64,000 nucleotides of DNA from Blastomussa wellsi. Its lineage: Eukaryota; Cnidaria; Anthozoa; Scleractinia; Plerogyridae. The notes under the pieces were generated by a model. It saw nothing but the letters and a program-made list of their open reading frames with translations. It did no database searches and was not told where the DNA came from. The stretch lies in assembly GCA_947652115.1 (NCBI GenBank), contig OX393564.1, forward strand, positions 3,205,364-3,269,363. The letters are read 5' to 3'. Each line of letters begins with the position of its first letter. The stretch's first letter is position 1. Made by a program: the position numbers and the translations under genes. Of this stretch, positions 1 through 12,900 are shown one piece after another.

Positions 1-19
1 TTTTAAATAATCTTTGCAG

Positions 20-3000
20 TTAAAACCTCAAGAGGCTGAATTCTTGGCTGTGAATACTAATGCTGCCTTAAGTAGCTTCGAAAAAGTTTCAGAGAACATA
101 GGTAAAGTGCTGTGGTTTTCTTAACTGTCTGCTGTAGGGGTTTCATTACGTTTTTGTTCAGGAGGTCAGTGGGGTTTTTCACCTGGGCATTTTCTTATTT
201 AAGAAAGTACGAGAAGTAAAGTAGAGAAGACGACAACAGCCGGGCAAAGTCAAGGCTAAGTCTTGTTCACAGCCGGTCAATTTGCCTGGTGCCCAGCCCT
301 TAATGAACCCCCTGACTGTAGACTGAAAAATAGTACATACTGAGCTTTGTTCATCTGTAACTAGTTAATTACTACACAGACTACACTGACTGCACAAACT
401 ACACTGACTACACTGACTACACAGACTACACTGACTACACAGACTACACAGACTACACAGACTACACAGACTACACAGACTACACAGACTACACAGACTA
501 CACAGACTACACAGACTACACAGACTACACAGACTACACAGACTACACTGACTACACTGACTACACAGACTACACAGACTACACAGACTACACTGACTAC
601 ACAGACTACACAGACTACACAGACTACACAGACTACACAGACTACGCTGACTACACAGACTACACAGACTACACAGACTGCACAAACTACATTGACTACA
701 CTGACTATACAGACTACACAGACTACACAGACTACGCTGACTACACAGACTACACAGACTACACAGACTACACAGACTACACAGACTACGCTGACTACAC
801 AGACTACACAGACTACGCTGACTACACAGACTACACAGACTACGCTGACTACGCTGACTACACAGACTACACAGACTACACTGACTACGCTGACTACACT
901 GACTATACAGACTACACAGACTACACAGACTACACTGACTACACAGACTACACAGACTACACAGACTACGCTGACTACGCTGACTACACAGACTACACAG
1001 ACTACACTGACTACGCTGACTACACTGACTATACAGACTGCACAGACTACACAGACTACACAGACTACACAGACTACACAGACTACACAGACTACACAGA
1101 CTACACTGACTACGCTGACTACACTGACTACACAGACTACACAGACTACACAGACTACACAGACTACACAGACTACACTGACTACACAGACTACACAGAC
1201 TACACAGACTACACAGACTAGACAGACTAGACAGACTACACAGACTACACAGACTACACAGACTACACAGACTACACAGACTACACAGACTACACAGACT
1301 ACACAGACTACACAGACTACACAGACTGCACAAACTACATTGACTACACTGACTATACAGACTACACAGACTACACAGACTACGCTGACTACACAGACTA
1401 CACAGACTACACAGACTACACAGACTACACAGACTACGCTGACTACACAGACTACACAGACTACGCTGACTACACAGACTACACAGACTACGCTGACTAC
1501 GCTGACTACACAGACTACACAGACTACACAGACTACACAGACTACGCTGACTACACAGACTACACAGACTACGCTGACTACGCTGACTACACAGACTACA
1601 CAGACTACACTGACTACGCTGACTACACTGACTATACAGACTACACAGACTACACAGACTACACTGACTACACAGACTACACAGACTACACAGACTACGC
1701 TGACTACGCTGACTACACAGACTACACAGACTACACTGACTACGCTGACTACACTGACTATACAGACTGCACAGACTACACAGACTACACAGACTACACA
1801 GACTACACAGACTACACAGACTACACAGACTACACTGACTACGCTGACTACACTGACTACACAGACTACACAGACTACACAGACTACACAGACTACACAG
1901 ACTACACTGACTACACAGACTACACAGACTACACAGACTACACAGACTAGACAGACTAGACAGACTACACAGACTACACAGACTACACAGACTACACAGA
2001 CTACACAGACTACACAGACTACACAGACTACACAGACTACACAGACTACACAGACTGCACAAACTACATTGACTACACTGACTATACAGACTACACAGAC
2101 TACACAGACTACGCTGACTACACAGACTACACAGACTACACAGACTACACAGACTACACAGACTACGCTGACTACACAGACTACACAGACTACGCTGACT
2201 ACACAGACTACACAGACTACGCTGACTACGCTGACTACACAGACTACACAGACTACACTGACTACGCTGACTACACTGACTATACAGACTACACAGACTA
2301 CACAGACTACACAGACTACACAGACTACACTGACTACGCTGACTACACTGACTACACAGACTACACTGACTACACAGACTACACAGACTACACAGACTAC
2401 ACAGACTACACAGACTACGCTGACTACACTGACTACGCTGACTACACTGACTACACAGACTACACTGACTACACAGACTACACAGACTACACAGACTACA
2501 CAGACTACACAGACTACACTGACTACACTGACTACGCTGACTACACTGACTACACAGACTACACTGACTACACAGACTACACAGACTACACAGACTACAC
2601 TGACTACATTGACTACACTGACTACACTGACTGCACAAACTACATTGACTACACTGACTACACAGACTACACTGTAGTCAGTGTAGTCTGTGTAGTCTGT
2701 GTAGTCTGTGTAGTCGGTGTAGTCGGTGTAGTCTGTGTAGTCTGTGTAGTCTGTGTAGTCTGTGTAGTCAGTGTAGTCTGTGTAGTAAGTGTAGTCAGTG
2801 TAGTCTGTATAGTCTGTGTAGTCAGTATAGTCAGTGTAGTCTGTGTAGTCAGGGTAGTCTGGCGTAATCAGTGTAGTCAGGGTAGTCCGGTGTAATCAGT
2901 GTAGTCAGGGTAGTCCGGTGTAGTCGGTGTAGTCTGTGTAGTCTGTGTAGTCAGCATAGTCAGTGTAGTCCATGTGGTCTGTGTAGTCTGTGTAGTCTGT

Positions 3001-3719
3001 GTAGTCAGTGTGACTATACAGACTACACTGACTACACCGACTTCACTGACTACACTGACTACATGGACTGCACTGACTACACTGACTGAAAAATCCAGCT
3101 CGCTACACCCCTGAGTATAATCTTGTGGGAGTTTACAATATAAAATATTGATCTACCAATAGAGAGTTTTAGATCCGAGTTTAACGCGAACCTCTAACCG
3201 CGGTTTGCGGTTACCCGTTTGCGGTTCGACGTTCAAACGTAATTCCATTTAGATTGGCAGTGGACTAGATTGGTCGCCATTTTGAATCAGCAGCCATGAA
3301 TGATACTTGTTTTCAAAATCCAATAGAATTCAGCAAATTTAGCATTTGGCCGAAATTTGTGCTTCTACTAATGGATAAAGACCTGCTCCACAATATTTTT
3401 GTATCAGTACATGGGATAAAACAAGAATTATATGCTAAAAGCTTTCAGGTAAATGGTATTCGTGAAAACACACCTCTCTACGTTGAAAACACTTGTCAAA
3501 AACCTCTTACGTGACATGAAAGACTGGTCACGTGACCTCCAGCGGTTTGCGGTTTGCGGTAAACTCGAATCTAAAACTGTCTAATAATTGCCTTTATCAT
3601 TTTTGTTATCTTGTACTAATTTTCTTAATTAATTAGTTTAATTTTGCTTACCTCTTGTAGGAAGTGGTGATAGACTCCTTAAAGTGGCTGGCTCCCAAGT
3701 AGAAGATGCACAGAAATAA
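20..3719 (+). CDS. 3' end of an unidentified gene (last two exons)
   Basis: Two exons can be read, at 20-101 and 3661-3719. The first follows a TTTGCAG acceptor, is fully open (LKPQEAEFLAVNTNAALSS, then FEKVSENI) and ends at a GTAAAG donor in phase 1. The second follows a CTCTTGTAG acceptor and continues in phase as GSGDRLLKVAGSQVEDAQK before TAA at 3717. The matching phases and splice sites make the join credible. The rest of the gene lies left of the window, so the product cannot be named; the visible 46-residue tail looks soluble and possibly helical. The stop codon overlaps an AATAAA at 3715-3720, which could be the poly(A) signal, or a later one may be used. The intron between them holds the minisatellite and two small transposon-like elements. 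Confidence 0.6.
127..320 (+). mobile_element. Short interspersed element, copy 1 (MITE-like)
   Basis: About 190 bases starting AGGGGTTTCATTACG and ending near TAATGAACCCCC, so the ends are roughly inverted repeats. A second copy in the opposite orientation lies at about 27140-27325, sharing the GTTTTTGT..CAGGAGGTCAGT block, the CTGGGCATTTT block and the AGTCTYGTTCACAGC block. It carries no open frame. It sits in the intron of the partial gene at the left edge. Confidence 0.5.
372..3088. repeat. 9-bp minisatellite, about 2.7 kb, in three blocks of alternating strand
   Basis: The unit is ACTACACAG with variants ACTACACTG, ACTACGCTG and ACTATACAG. Block 1 (372-2671) is on the plus strand. At about 2672 the array flips to the complementary unit TGTAGTCTG (2672-about 3014, with more variants), then returns to the plus-strand unit until about 3088. 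Block 1 has a higher-order pattern: a variant string beginning GACTGCACAAACTACATTG recurs at 676, 1324 and 2053, spacings of 648 and 729, both multiples of nine. Because the unit length is divisible by three and contains no stop, both strands show long open frames (Thr-Thr-Gln and Cys-Ser-Leu type repeats), which are not evidence of coding. Confidence 0.95.
3160..3583. mobile_element. MITE-like element with about 20-bp terminal inverted repeats
   Basis: The left end GAGAGTTTTAGATCCGAGTT and the right end AACTCGAATCTAAAACTGTC are inverted copies with two mismatches. Both are flanked by TA, so a TA target duplication is possible. Subterminal GCGGTTTGCGGT motifs also occur inverted inside. The only open frame (72 codons at 3296) is not recognisable and is probably chance. 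Confidence 0.6.
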
Positions 3720-6700
3720 ATTCGCACTCACTATGTAGAATTTAGGAAGACATTATAATGATGTTGTTTATATTAATTTACTTTGATGTTGATCACTTAA
3801 AGTGTTTCTTTCGCTCATGCAGTTGTCAATAATTGAAGATCAGATGACAAAGCAAAAATTGGTTACTTAAGATATTAACTTTACATAATTCCACATAGAC
3901 TGCTACTGAGTGTAGAGAGTTAATGACAACAGCAAAGAATTAATTGTTAAGAAAAGATGGGCATCATTCACTGACCATCTTAATTAACTGAATTATAGCA
4001 AGTAAAGAAAAGCTTACAAGTGGCCAAAAAGAAGCCCAGTCAAAAAGTGTTTTATCATTTGACATTGAGAGTTACAAATGCATGGTCAATTATGTGTAGA
4101 AAAGATCTAAAAATGCCACTATAGAGTATTTTTCATTATGACATCATGGCGCTGCCACAGGAAGAAATGGCATCCATGCTGGTGTCCCAAACAAATCCTC
4201 CAGGAATTGAACTCATTGTTATGTAATCTTTGTCTTCTGTTTTGGCAATCCAATATGGCCATGCACTTGTCTGGCAAGTGTGAAAATGCCCTGTAATAGA
4301 ACTAGCTTGGTAAAGGTGAAACTTGAGAGCACCTATTCAGTTTTCTTTTCTTAATAGTATGCATTTCATCCTGTCCCAGTGTGTTCTTTAGAGCTGACAT
4401 TCACTCTAGAGAAAAAAAAATAGCTTGAAATATTAGCCAAAGAAAGAATCTGAATCATCTGTTCAGGATTCTTCTGGGGTCTGGCATGTATGATAATTTA
4501 TTATTTCACAATATGGCCATACACTTGTCAGTCAAGTGTGAAAATGCTCTGCAATAAGAACTAGCTTGGTAAAGGTGAAACTTGAGAGCACTTATTCAAT
4601 TTTCTTTACTTAATAATATGCATTTCATCCTGTCCCAGTGTGTTCTTTAGAGCTGACATTCACTCTAGGGAAAAAAATACTAAGAATTGTCTGTTCAGGA
4701 TTCTTCTGGAGTCTGGCATGTATGATAATTTACTATTTCACAATTTTTCAGGTTTAGTTAATTTTCTACCTTGCATAATAGTAAACCCGGCACAATAAGA
4801 GTTTACAATTTTTTACCCACAGCTTTTCATCAATTTATTCAGGGCTACAAATAACAGTCGGACATCGGACAATGGGCGACTAAAATTTGCCAATGTCTGA
4901 TGAAATCTGATCTGTGGAATGTCCAGACACTTTTTTTATACCTTTCAATGCAAACGCCAATGTTTTGCATTGACAATACTTTATCGAGGAGTTGTCTGAC
5001 TCCACTGCAGTTTTGTCTGACCAAAATGATGACTCAGCAGACACATGTCCTTCGACAGGAAAGAAACAAATGATTTGCAGCCCTGGTCAATAAGCAATTG
5101 CATGTACCAATATTTTAACTGAATATAGTGGGCTTCTATTTATGTAGTGAATATAAGTGAATTTTATACATCAGAACGTGTTTTTTTCTTTTTTAGAGCA
5201 GTGGAGGGATATATTTAGAGGGGAAAGGGGAGCGGTTGCCTGGGAGAATAGGGCAGGAAGGGTGTAGGGAGGTGTAAAAGATTAAAGGCAGGATGAAGGA
5301 TTCCCAAGGTGAACAGAAACAGGAAACTTTGCAATATTGTGCAACATTTTGCAAGAGATAAAATAGAGGTGGGCACCAGGATTAAAAGGTATGGGAAGCA
5401 AGAGGTTTAGACCCCCATCCCCCTTCCCCACCTTCCCTGACTAGAAGTCTGAACATAATACCGGTAAATATTTTCCAAAGCTTAGGTGTTGTTCCAGGAA
5501 ATATTCCCTTCCCGTGGCCTTGTGTTTGTTTTAAAAGTCTCCCTACTCCTCAGCTAATTTAACTGCATAATTTCCTTTGAAATTTGGCTTTGAATTGTAA
5601 ATTCCAAAGACTTCCCTTGGAGATATAGATATTTCCTTGAACCCTGCCCTGTTACATGGCTTGCATTGCTTTGGAAGATCTTAACGCGGTGGCAAACAGA
5701 GACACATTTGTTGCTCATGACTTTTTGTTGTGCGAGCAAACGTGGAAACATTTTGTTTCGGACACAAAATGTTTCTGAATAAAATCAGAAACATTTTTTG
5801 TGTCTCAAACACAAAATTTTTTCCACAGCGTGTCCTCGTTTGCCACTGCTGCTTGCGTAATTTTTGCACTCTTTCAATTTCTGGTACTCATTACTGCCCC
5901 TGTTGACAAGAATAAAATTTTGGGCAAACATAATTCTAGTTCAAAGCAAACTTGTTTCCCGCTCTAAATTAGGAAGGTGTTTCCTGTAGATTCTGTATTC
6001 ATTTATGGCAAACAATATTCAGTATTGGAGTGTGCTTTTCAAGGTTTTTACAGAAAATTAGTGAAGGTTGTAAATTATTAATGGGGAGCATATTTGGAAG
6101 TGATTTTGTCTATGATGAACTTTGAAAGTGAGAATTTCAAATCTACATTTTAGTATTGAGTCAAGAAACTACTGCATACTTATGCAGTTATCACGCCAAC
6201 TTCAATATAAGAATTGTAAAATAATGCTAATTAAAACTTCAAATTGTGCAAGCTGCACAAGTAAAATTTAATTAGTACATTTAACCGAGTTCGCTACATT
6301 GTTTTGAGTAGGGTCCTGCTAACGAGAAGTTTTGAAGTGCTGTACTTTACTGTGTGTGGTGTAGGGACGGCTGTCAGATTGCTGACTCACTTTGTTTTGT
6401 TTAAATCCGATCACGAAGTCACAATACTATGTGAGTTTCGGGCAAATTTCAAAGAAACGCTTCCATCCTCGGGAATTTTCAAAACCAAAATGTTCTCCCG
6501 AGGAGCATTAAATATGCAAGGGTTTTCAAATCGTTCTTTTAATTGATTATTAAAATTGCCAAACGTTTGGTTCAAAAATTGGTAACATGATGTTGTAGCG
6601 TTGTATAACCAGCAGGCATGCCATCTAATACTCGTGGTGTTGCAGGTGACAGAACGGCCAATTTTCCGTTTTCTGATTTTCTTTTCATTGAAGAAAAGAC

Positions 6701-6970
6701 CGCCAGCTAACAGGCTAATTTTAAATGCATGCAAATCCAATTTTAGCCAAGCGGTAGCTTGTCTTTGTGCATCGACCTGCCTTTGTTTTCAACCACAAAA
6801 CTCGTATATTGATTTCCCATGCGGGCGTGAAAACACGTGATCAGTGACGTCACGTTTCTTTGGCGTGAGCCGAGAAGGGAAGACGATAACCCGAGTATTG
6901 GATTACATTTTCAAGGACGAAAAGTTGCAGCGGCCTTTCTTCTCCTATTTCAAGTTGTGGGTTACTGAAA
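3720..6970. other. Intergenic stretch without recognisable genes
   Basis: No exon-like frame with family resemblance was seen between the left-edge gene and calsyntenin. The stretch holds the tandem duplication at 4248-4745, a small set of inverted ACATTTTGTTTC / GAAACATTTTTTGTG motifs at 5745-5820, and AT-rich spacer. The calsyntenin promoter should lie in its last part; no TATA box was convincing. Confidence 0.5.
4248..4745. repeat. Tandem direct duplication, two units of about 250 bp
   Basis: The segments 4248-4500 and 4508-4745 share long near-identical runs, for example AACTAGCTTGGTAAAGGTGA, TGCATTTCATCCTGTCCCAG and TCTGTTCAGGATTCTTCTGG. The divergence is a few percent, with a short deletion in the second unit (about 4680). 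No coding sense. Confidence 0.85.
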
Positions 6971-9900
6971 ATGCTGCTGATGTCGCCACGAACGACTGTT
7001 GTGTGTTTCTTCAGTGTTCTGGCAGCTTTCTGTCTGGGTCAGGAGTTTGATGAAAGAGGTAAGTGAAAATAAGTTTGAAGGCAAATTCGAGCGCGCGTTC
7101 GTTCACTTTGACAGCGCTTCTGCAAAGTTGTTTTGGAAATGTCCTTGTCTGTACGAAAAGTTACGTTTTATGTAAAAATATGTGTTTTCCTATTACTGGA
7201 TACTCTAACTTGGCGGTAAGCAATTTATTTGGGGGTTACTAGGACCTGTTTACTCAAAGCAGTTAGTTATTTTTTTCGATTTAATCACAACGGGATGCCG
7301 TATTTTTAACTTCGACAACTTCGAGCTTCTCCGTATCACAGACTTCGTTTTGCACATTTCTTGTTTCTTCAGCGCAACTTTTATGTTTTAAATCTTCAGA
7401 ATATTTGAAGACTTATGATATTTATCCTTTTCCAGCCCAGCCTTGAAGTGCCGAAGGCTTGTTTTGCGATTTTCAAAGATGACAATTCCGCGCCATATTG
7501 CATACAAATTTACATGCACACAACAGGCCATTAGACTCAATCATACGCTTTCTCTCGCGAAAAAAAGACTTTTTATATGTACATCAAACCTTTTACTTTA
7601 TATTTGCTTCGACTGGTTTTTCACTCGCTTTATTTGGAGGGTATAAAGTGGATTTAGATCCCAAAGCAAACTGCTTCGTCAGCGAACACTTTTCACATAT
7701 GAAAATTAAGCTTCGATTCCTCCTCATTTCGGAAACATTCTTTTCCTCACGAACAATACTTCAGTGCCGGGTAATCAGGAACGGGTCAAAAGAGCTTGTG
7801 AGGCTTTTGATCAACTAGAAACCATACCAGCCTGTGCTTTTTATTTTCTGACTGTAAGAAGATAAAGGAGTTAGCCGGTGCTAGAAATATTTCAGCATTC
7901 AAACTTGCTAGTTTGAATCGGTTCGTAATTAATGTTGCGCAGACAACTAAAACCTAATTACGCTAGCACAATTCTTTTCATGCTCGACTGAGTTCACTCA
8001 ATTTACATTCAGTGTGATCTTAAAATGTCTTTTGGATATTTCAAAGTCAAACCAAATTTAGTATTTTAGCTGTTTGAATTGTTAGCAGTTGAATTGTTCC
8101 CAACCCGAAAACGTTGTTTAAATTTTGTTAGCATTGGATTTATTCCACGTGTGGATGTGAAATTTCCTTTACTTTTCATTGACAATTTTCGATCCCGTCG
8201 AATATTTACAGAATCCCTACATCTTTTAAAGAAGTGTATAGAGCTGGCAAAAAGTATCTCCTTTTGTGATATTTCTTGCAATTAGGCTTGTGTGAAGTTT
8301 GGCGTTTGACCCAAGTAAGTTTGACTGATTTTATTTGGAGCAGCTGAGGTGTTCTTCACGCCTGACCAGGCGTAAATAACGCCTGAAGACCGGCTTTGTG
8401 TCAAATGCTGATTTTCACATGAGCCGAACCAAAAGCATGATCAAAGTCTAAAGGCACCATTTTGACTTTACCTTGAAAAACCACTGACCAACAAGACTGC
8501 TTTTTTGCTTGATGTAGCAGTTCAGTATGACTGAATAAGTTTGACATTTTACTCAAACAGGCATTATTCATTTGGAAAAGAGAACAACACTTTGACGTTT
8601 AGGCCAGTTCGTGCTTTTGCTCATGCTATTTACATAGTGCGAAATATGCTGTTTGAAATAATAATTAATAGCTTAACAATCAAGGGTTCGAGGTAATCAT
8701 ATGCAGTTTTCTTTGCATAAAAACAGAGCTCAAAGACATGCTTATTCGGTTTGCTGACGAGATACTGATTTCAACAGGGTTTGATTTTGTTCAAGAGGAG
8801 TATGCCCGTGCCATTACAGAGAATCGTGCAGTTAATAAGACTGTAATGCACATCAGAGCTGTGGGTTGCGATGGGCCAGTGAAGTATACAATCAATGAAC
8901 CAGACACTCCTTTCAAGGTTGATGAGTATGGACATATTTGGCTGGTCAAGCCATTAAACTATGATAAAGAAAAATCTTATCTCCTTAATGTAAAAGCTGT
9001 TGCTGGTGGTGGTAAATGTGTCGCCCATGCCAAAGTCCGGTTTGACATTATAAACATGAATAAGCATGCACCACAGTTTGAATTCGAGAAATACAGCTGT
9101 GATATAATCGAGAACACACGTGATGTTCGGTTTAATCCACCAATGAGAGTTCTGGACAGTGATACTGGTGAAGCAGGCAAGGTGATGAAGGTAATGATTG
9201 TCGAGTCTGGTCTTCCATTTGTCTTCGCTGTGGATGACAGTGGGAATGTGCAAGGTAAAGCGACAAAAGATGTGGATGCTGAAGATATCACTGACTACTT
9301 CTTTGATATCATTGCTTGGGACGGTGGAAATCCTCCAAAATCATCTTACCCAGTGAGCTTAGAATGCGAAGTTGATGACGTGAACGAGTTCGCACCACAC
9401 TTTGTGAAAGAAAAGTATGAGGCGGAAATCAATCGTGGAATGACATATGTCAATATTACCCAGGTATGGATTATCAGGTCTTATCTTATATTATTTTTTA
9501 GTTGGGGTGTCGGTTTCCCAAGTTTGATCAAGATGTAACTTTTTCCAGTCATTTGTAATCGAACCAAATCAAACTCAGTTAAACTCAATCGAACCCAATC
9601 ACTGAGTTGGGCTCGATCGGGTACAGTAATTGAGCACAGTCAATTCTCACAAAGTTTTGGGCAATTGAACACTGTCGAATATTGGCTTGCATTTAATTTT
9701 CAAACCAAATCGAGCTCTCGTAAGTTTTCTTTGTTCAATTGAACTGATCAAACCTAATCATTTGATTGAGTTTGGTTAAAAGTTTGATAACCAAACAGTC
9801 TGGTTAATATCGTAAAATCAGGACATCAAAAGTAGACAGGTGAAGGAACTAATCAATTTTGGTATATTTCCTGATATAGTACAGAATTTGCAGAAAAATT

Positions 9901-12900
9901 ACATAGAAAATGTGTGTCGGCCAATAAGGAGAATTACTTTGTGATCTTGGAACTAAAAGCAAAGTTTGCATCTTGCTACAGGTTGCATTACAGTATGTTA
10001 CTGACAGCAAGTCTTGTTATTGTTGGACAGAGATTTTTCGATTGCATTACCGTTTTGTCCTCAATGCAGCAACATGTAACAGAACTTTTCAGTTGTTCTG
10101 TGACACATACATACATGGCCCCAGTGCAGTGGAAAACACTTTCCAGCATACAGCAAACACATTAAATTTCTCAAAGTATTCTGCTTTGACCTCTTAATTT
10201 CATTTCAGGTTTTTGCTGAGGATCAAGACATCGGTATTGTCAGTGGTCGTGTTTGCAAATACACCATTGAGGGCTATAACCTTCCATTCAAGGTTGATGA
10301 TGCAGGTGTTATCAGTCTTGACGAACCTTTGGGACGTGATGCCTATGATCTGTATGAATTTCAAGTGGATGCTATTGATTGCGGTGGAATGATGTCAACA
10401 AAAAGTGCTACAGTGTCAATTAGTGTACATACACCATGTCATGAAGGTAAGTTTTTATGTCTGCAACTTACAGACAGATTGGTACATGACAAACTTTGTT
10501 GGTAAGACCGGAGACAAGGCTGTGGAGTTTCGTAAAGATTGCTTCATTCGCGCAAAAAGGACATACAATTGGTCAATTCTCATGTTATTTGGCCACTGTT
10601 TATACTACGATATAAATAACTGTTTAAGAAACAGGAACAATATTATTAAAATACATGCGCATCGTTCGTAGAGGATCAGAAATCAACGATCGTGCGATAC
10701 AACGTACGCACACACATACCCTTTTCCTCATAATTGTTTCCAAACTGAACAAAGCACTGCAACTGATTTTGTACTTGTAAGTGGAGGCTAAGCGTTGGTA
10801 CTTGCAGTGCACTCGCGAAAAAATGAGTAGTTTCTCGAGAGAAACGAAACAAGTCTCGCGAGACGGTGGTAACTTACATTTGAGCAGTACTGTAGTTGAT
10901 TGAACATTTCTCAATTTTCTGTTTTGTTAATGTATTCTATTTTGTTCATTAATTATTAATATGAGATGTCTAGACATTTTTGTTATAGTTTTTTGAGAAT
11001 AAGTGTGGAGAAATGCTGTTGAAACCCTTAGAATGCTGGCAGTGTTGTTCAAACAGCAATTATTTAGAATGAGCTTACAAGGACAACTGCAGTTGATAGT
11101 GGAATGTGGTTGTTATATTTATTACTGCCTTGTAGTTTGAGTTCTGACTTACAGTGGTGCAGGGCTCTAGACTGGCATTAGCCTTCTAGCCACAGACCTG
11201 AAAAATGTGGTTTTGGCAAGCAAGAGTTTTGTCTTCCATTACAGCAACAATGTACTGGTCTGCAATCTTGGACAAATCTGTTGAGACAATTTGGCAAATT
11301 TCCATTAATTTGGAAACTACAGCTCATTTTTTCCAGCTTTCCTCCCTGTTCATGTGTTCTGAATTGTGAAATAACACTGAATGTTTGTAATAAATAAATA
11401 AATAAATAAATAAATAAAGACTTTATTTTACGAGGGTAACACTAAATAGCACAGCTAATAAACTTGTGGCCCTCTCTCAAAATAATAACAATATAAAAAT
11501 GGAAACTAGTATAATACAGTAAGTCAGGACATTCACCAAAAATTTGTGATACTAGTTTGTGTTAATTAGTTTTGTCTTGGGTTGTAGCTGCTTCAAGCAA
11601 AGAAAACCAGAGTTAACTCCAGGCTCTTCTAATCTAAGGTTGAGCTCATTATATAATTGTGCTTAATATCTTTCAGAATTAACCGGCCCAGTTAAACATG
11701 AGCTCACCATGCAACAGTGTACAGGAAAGGTTTATGTCACTCCCAACATTGAATTAAACAAGTGTGCTAAAGAGCAAGAAAAGGCTACCTTGTCAGCCTT
11801 AGTTCACTTGCAGACTTTGGCAGGCATGGGCTGTGATAGGGATACCTACGAAGCGTCTGATTCGTACACCATCTGTGGAGCAAGCGACTTTATCGATCTG
11901 CTGCCCCAACCAGGAGTTGGCAGAGAATGGACGGAGAGTCTCAAGAAAAGTGAAAAAGGTGGGTTTGTATTGTAATTAGCAATGATTTAGTTAAAAATTT
12001 ACTCTTTACTGAGACGTTTTTTGGTAGTAAATGCTTTGAGTTTGTATCTCCTAGCATTACAAGACCCAAAGAACATGTGCAACTTTTTGTAGGGGTGACT
12101 GCTGAGGTCATTGACTATTGCAATAGATGAGATTTGCAATAGTAGTGATACTATTGCACTACTATTGCGATAGTGACATTTTAGGGTTCAAATTATTATT
12201 GCATTGAGATAAAATGATATGTTTGATATAATTGCCCCATAGAGGGGGTCAACAAAGTCTTTCCCCGCCATTTTGGATGCGGACAAGAGCCTGGAGACGA
12301 ATGTAGAAAACAAACATGGCGGACGAAGTCGGGAAGAGTAGCGCTTAATTACAGGAATGGTTCCGGGCTCGGAATGCACTGGGAATGAGTTTGGTTAGCT
12401 AAATTAGACTACAAAATCACCCTGTTTAGTCTATTATAACACTGCGGTTAGCCTACTAAGCAATCTGGTTAGCCTACTGAGCATTGCGGTTACCCTATTA
12501 AGCAATCTGGTTAGCCTACTATAGCACTGTGGTTATGCGGTTAGCTCTCAAGAATGGTAAGGGTAACACGATAAATTCTTAAAATTTTTGAGTCTTAAAG
12601 TCTAAAAAAATCTAAGTGTCCCGGAGCCATTCCTGCATTTAACGCCATGTGTCGGGAAGTTTGTTTTGGCCTAAAATTGTCTTTTGAACTCAGAATAATG
12701 AACAGCACAGACAGACGAGAACAAAAGAGGAATTTCTTTATTTAAGGAAGACGATACAAGAGATATTTCAAAACTATCGTAACTATCAATATTTTATGAA
12801 ACTGTCGCGATTATTATCGAGGGTTAAACTTGCTGTCAATGTATTGCTATCGGAACACTTACAATCTCAATGCTTCAATTGTTCGATGTATCTTTACACC

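Noticed and set aside
365..2677. Very long open frames on both strands (up to 757 codons) in the minisatellite
   Set aside because: They arise because the 9-base unit is divisible by three and has no stop; the predicted proteins are pure Cys-Ser-Leu/Gln or Thr-Thr-Gln/Leu repeats and the region is an intron.
372..3088. CRISPR-like or phage-type repeat array
   Set aside because: There are no spacers; it is a uniform minisatellite in an animal genome.
3296..3514. 72-codon frame starting MNDTCFQNPIEF
   Set aside because: Lies wholly inside a terminal-inverted-repeat element, has no recognisable domain and poor codon support.
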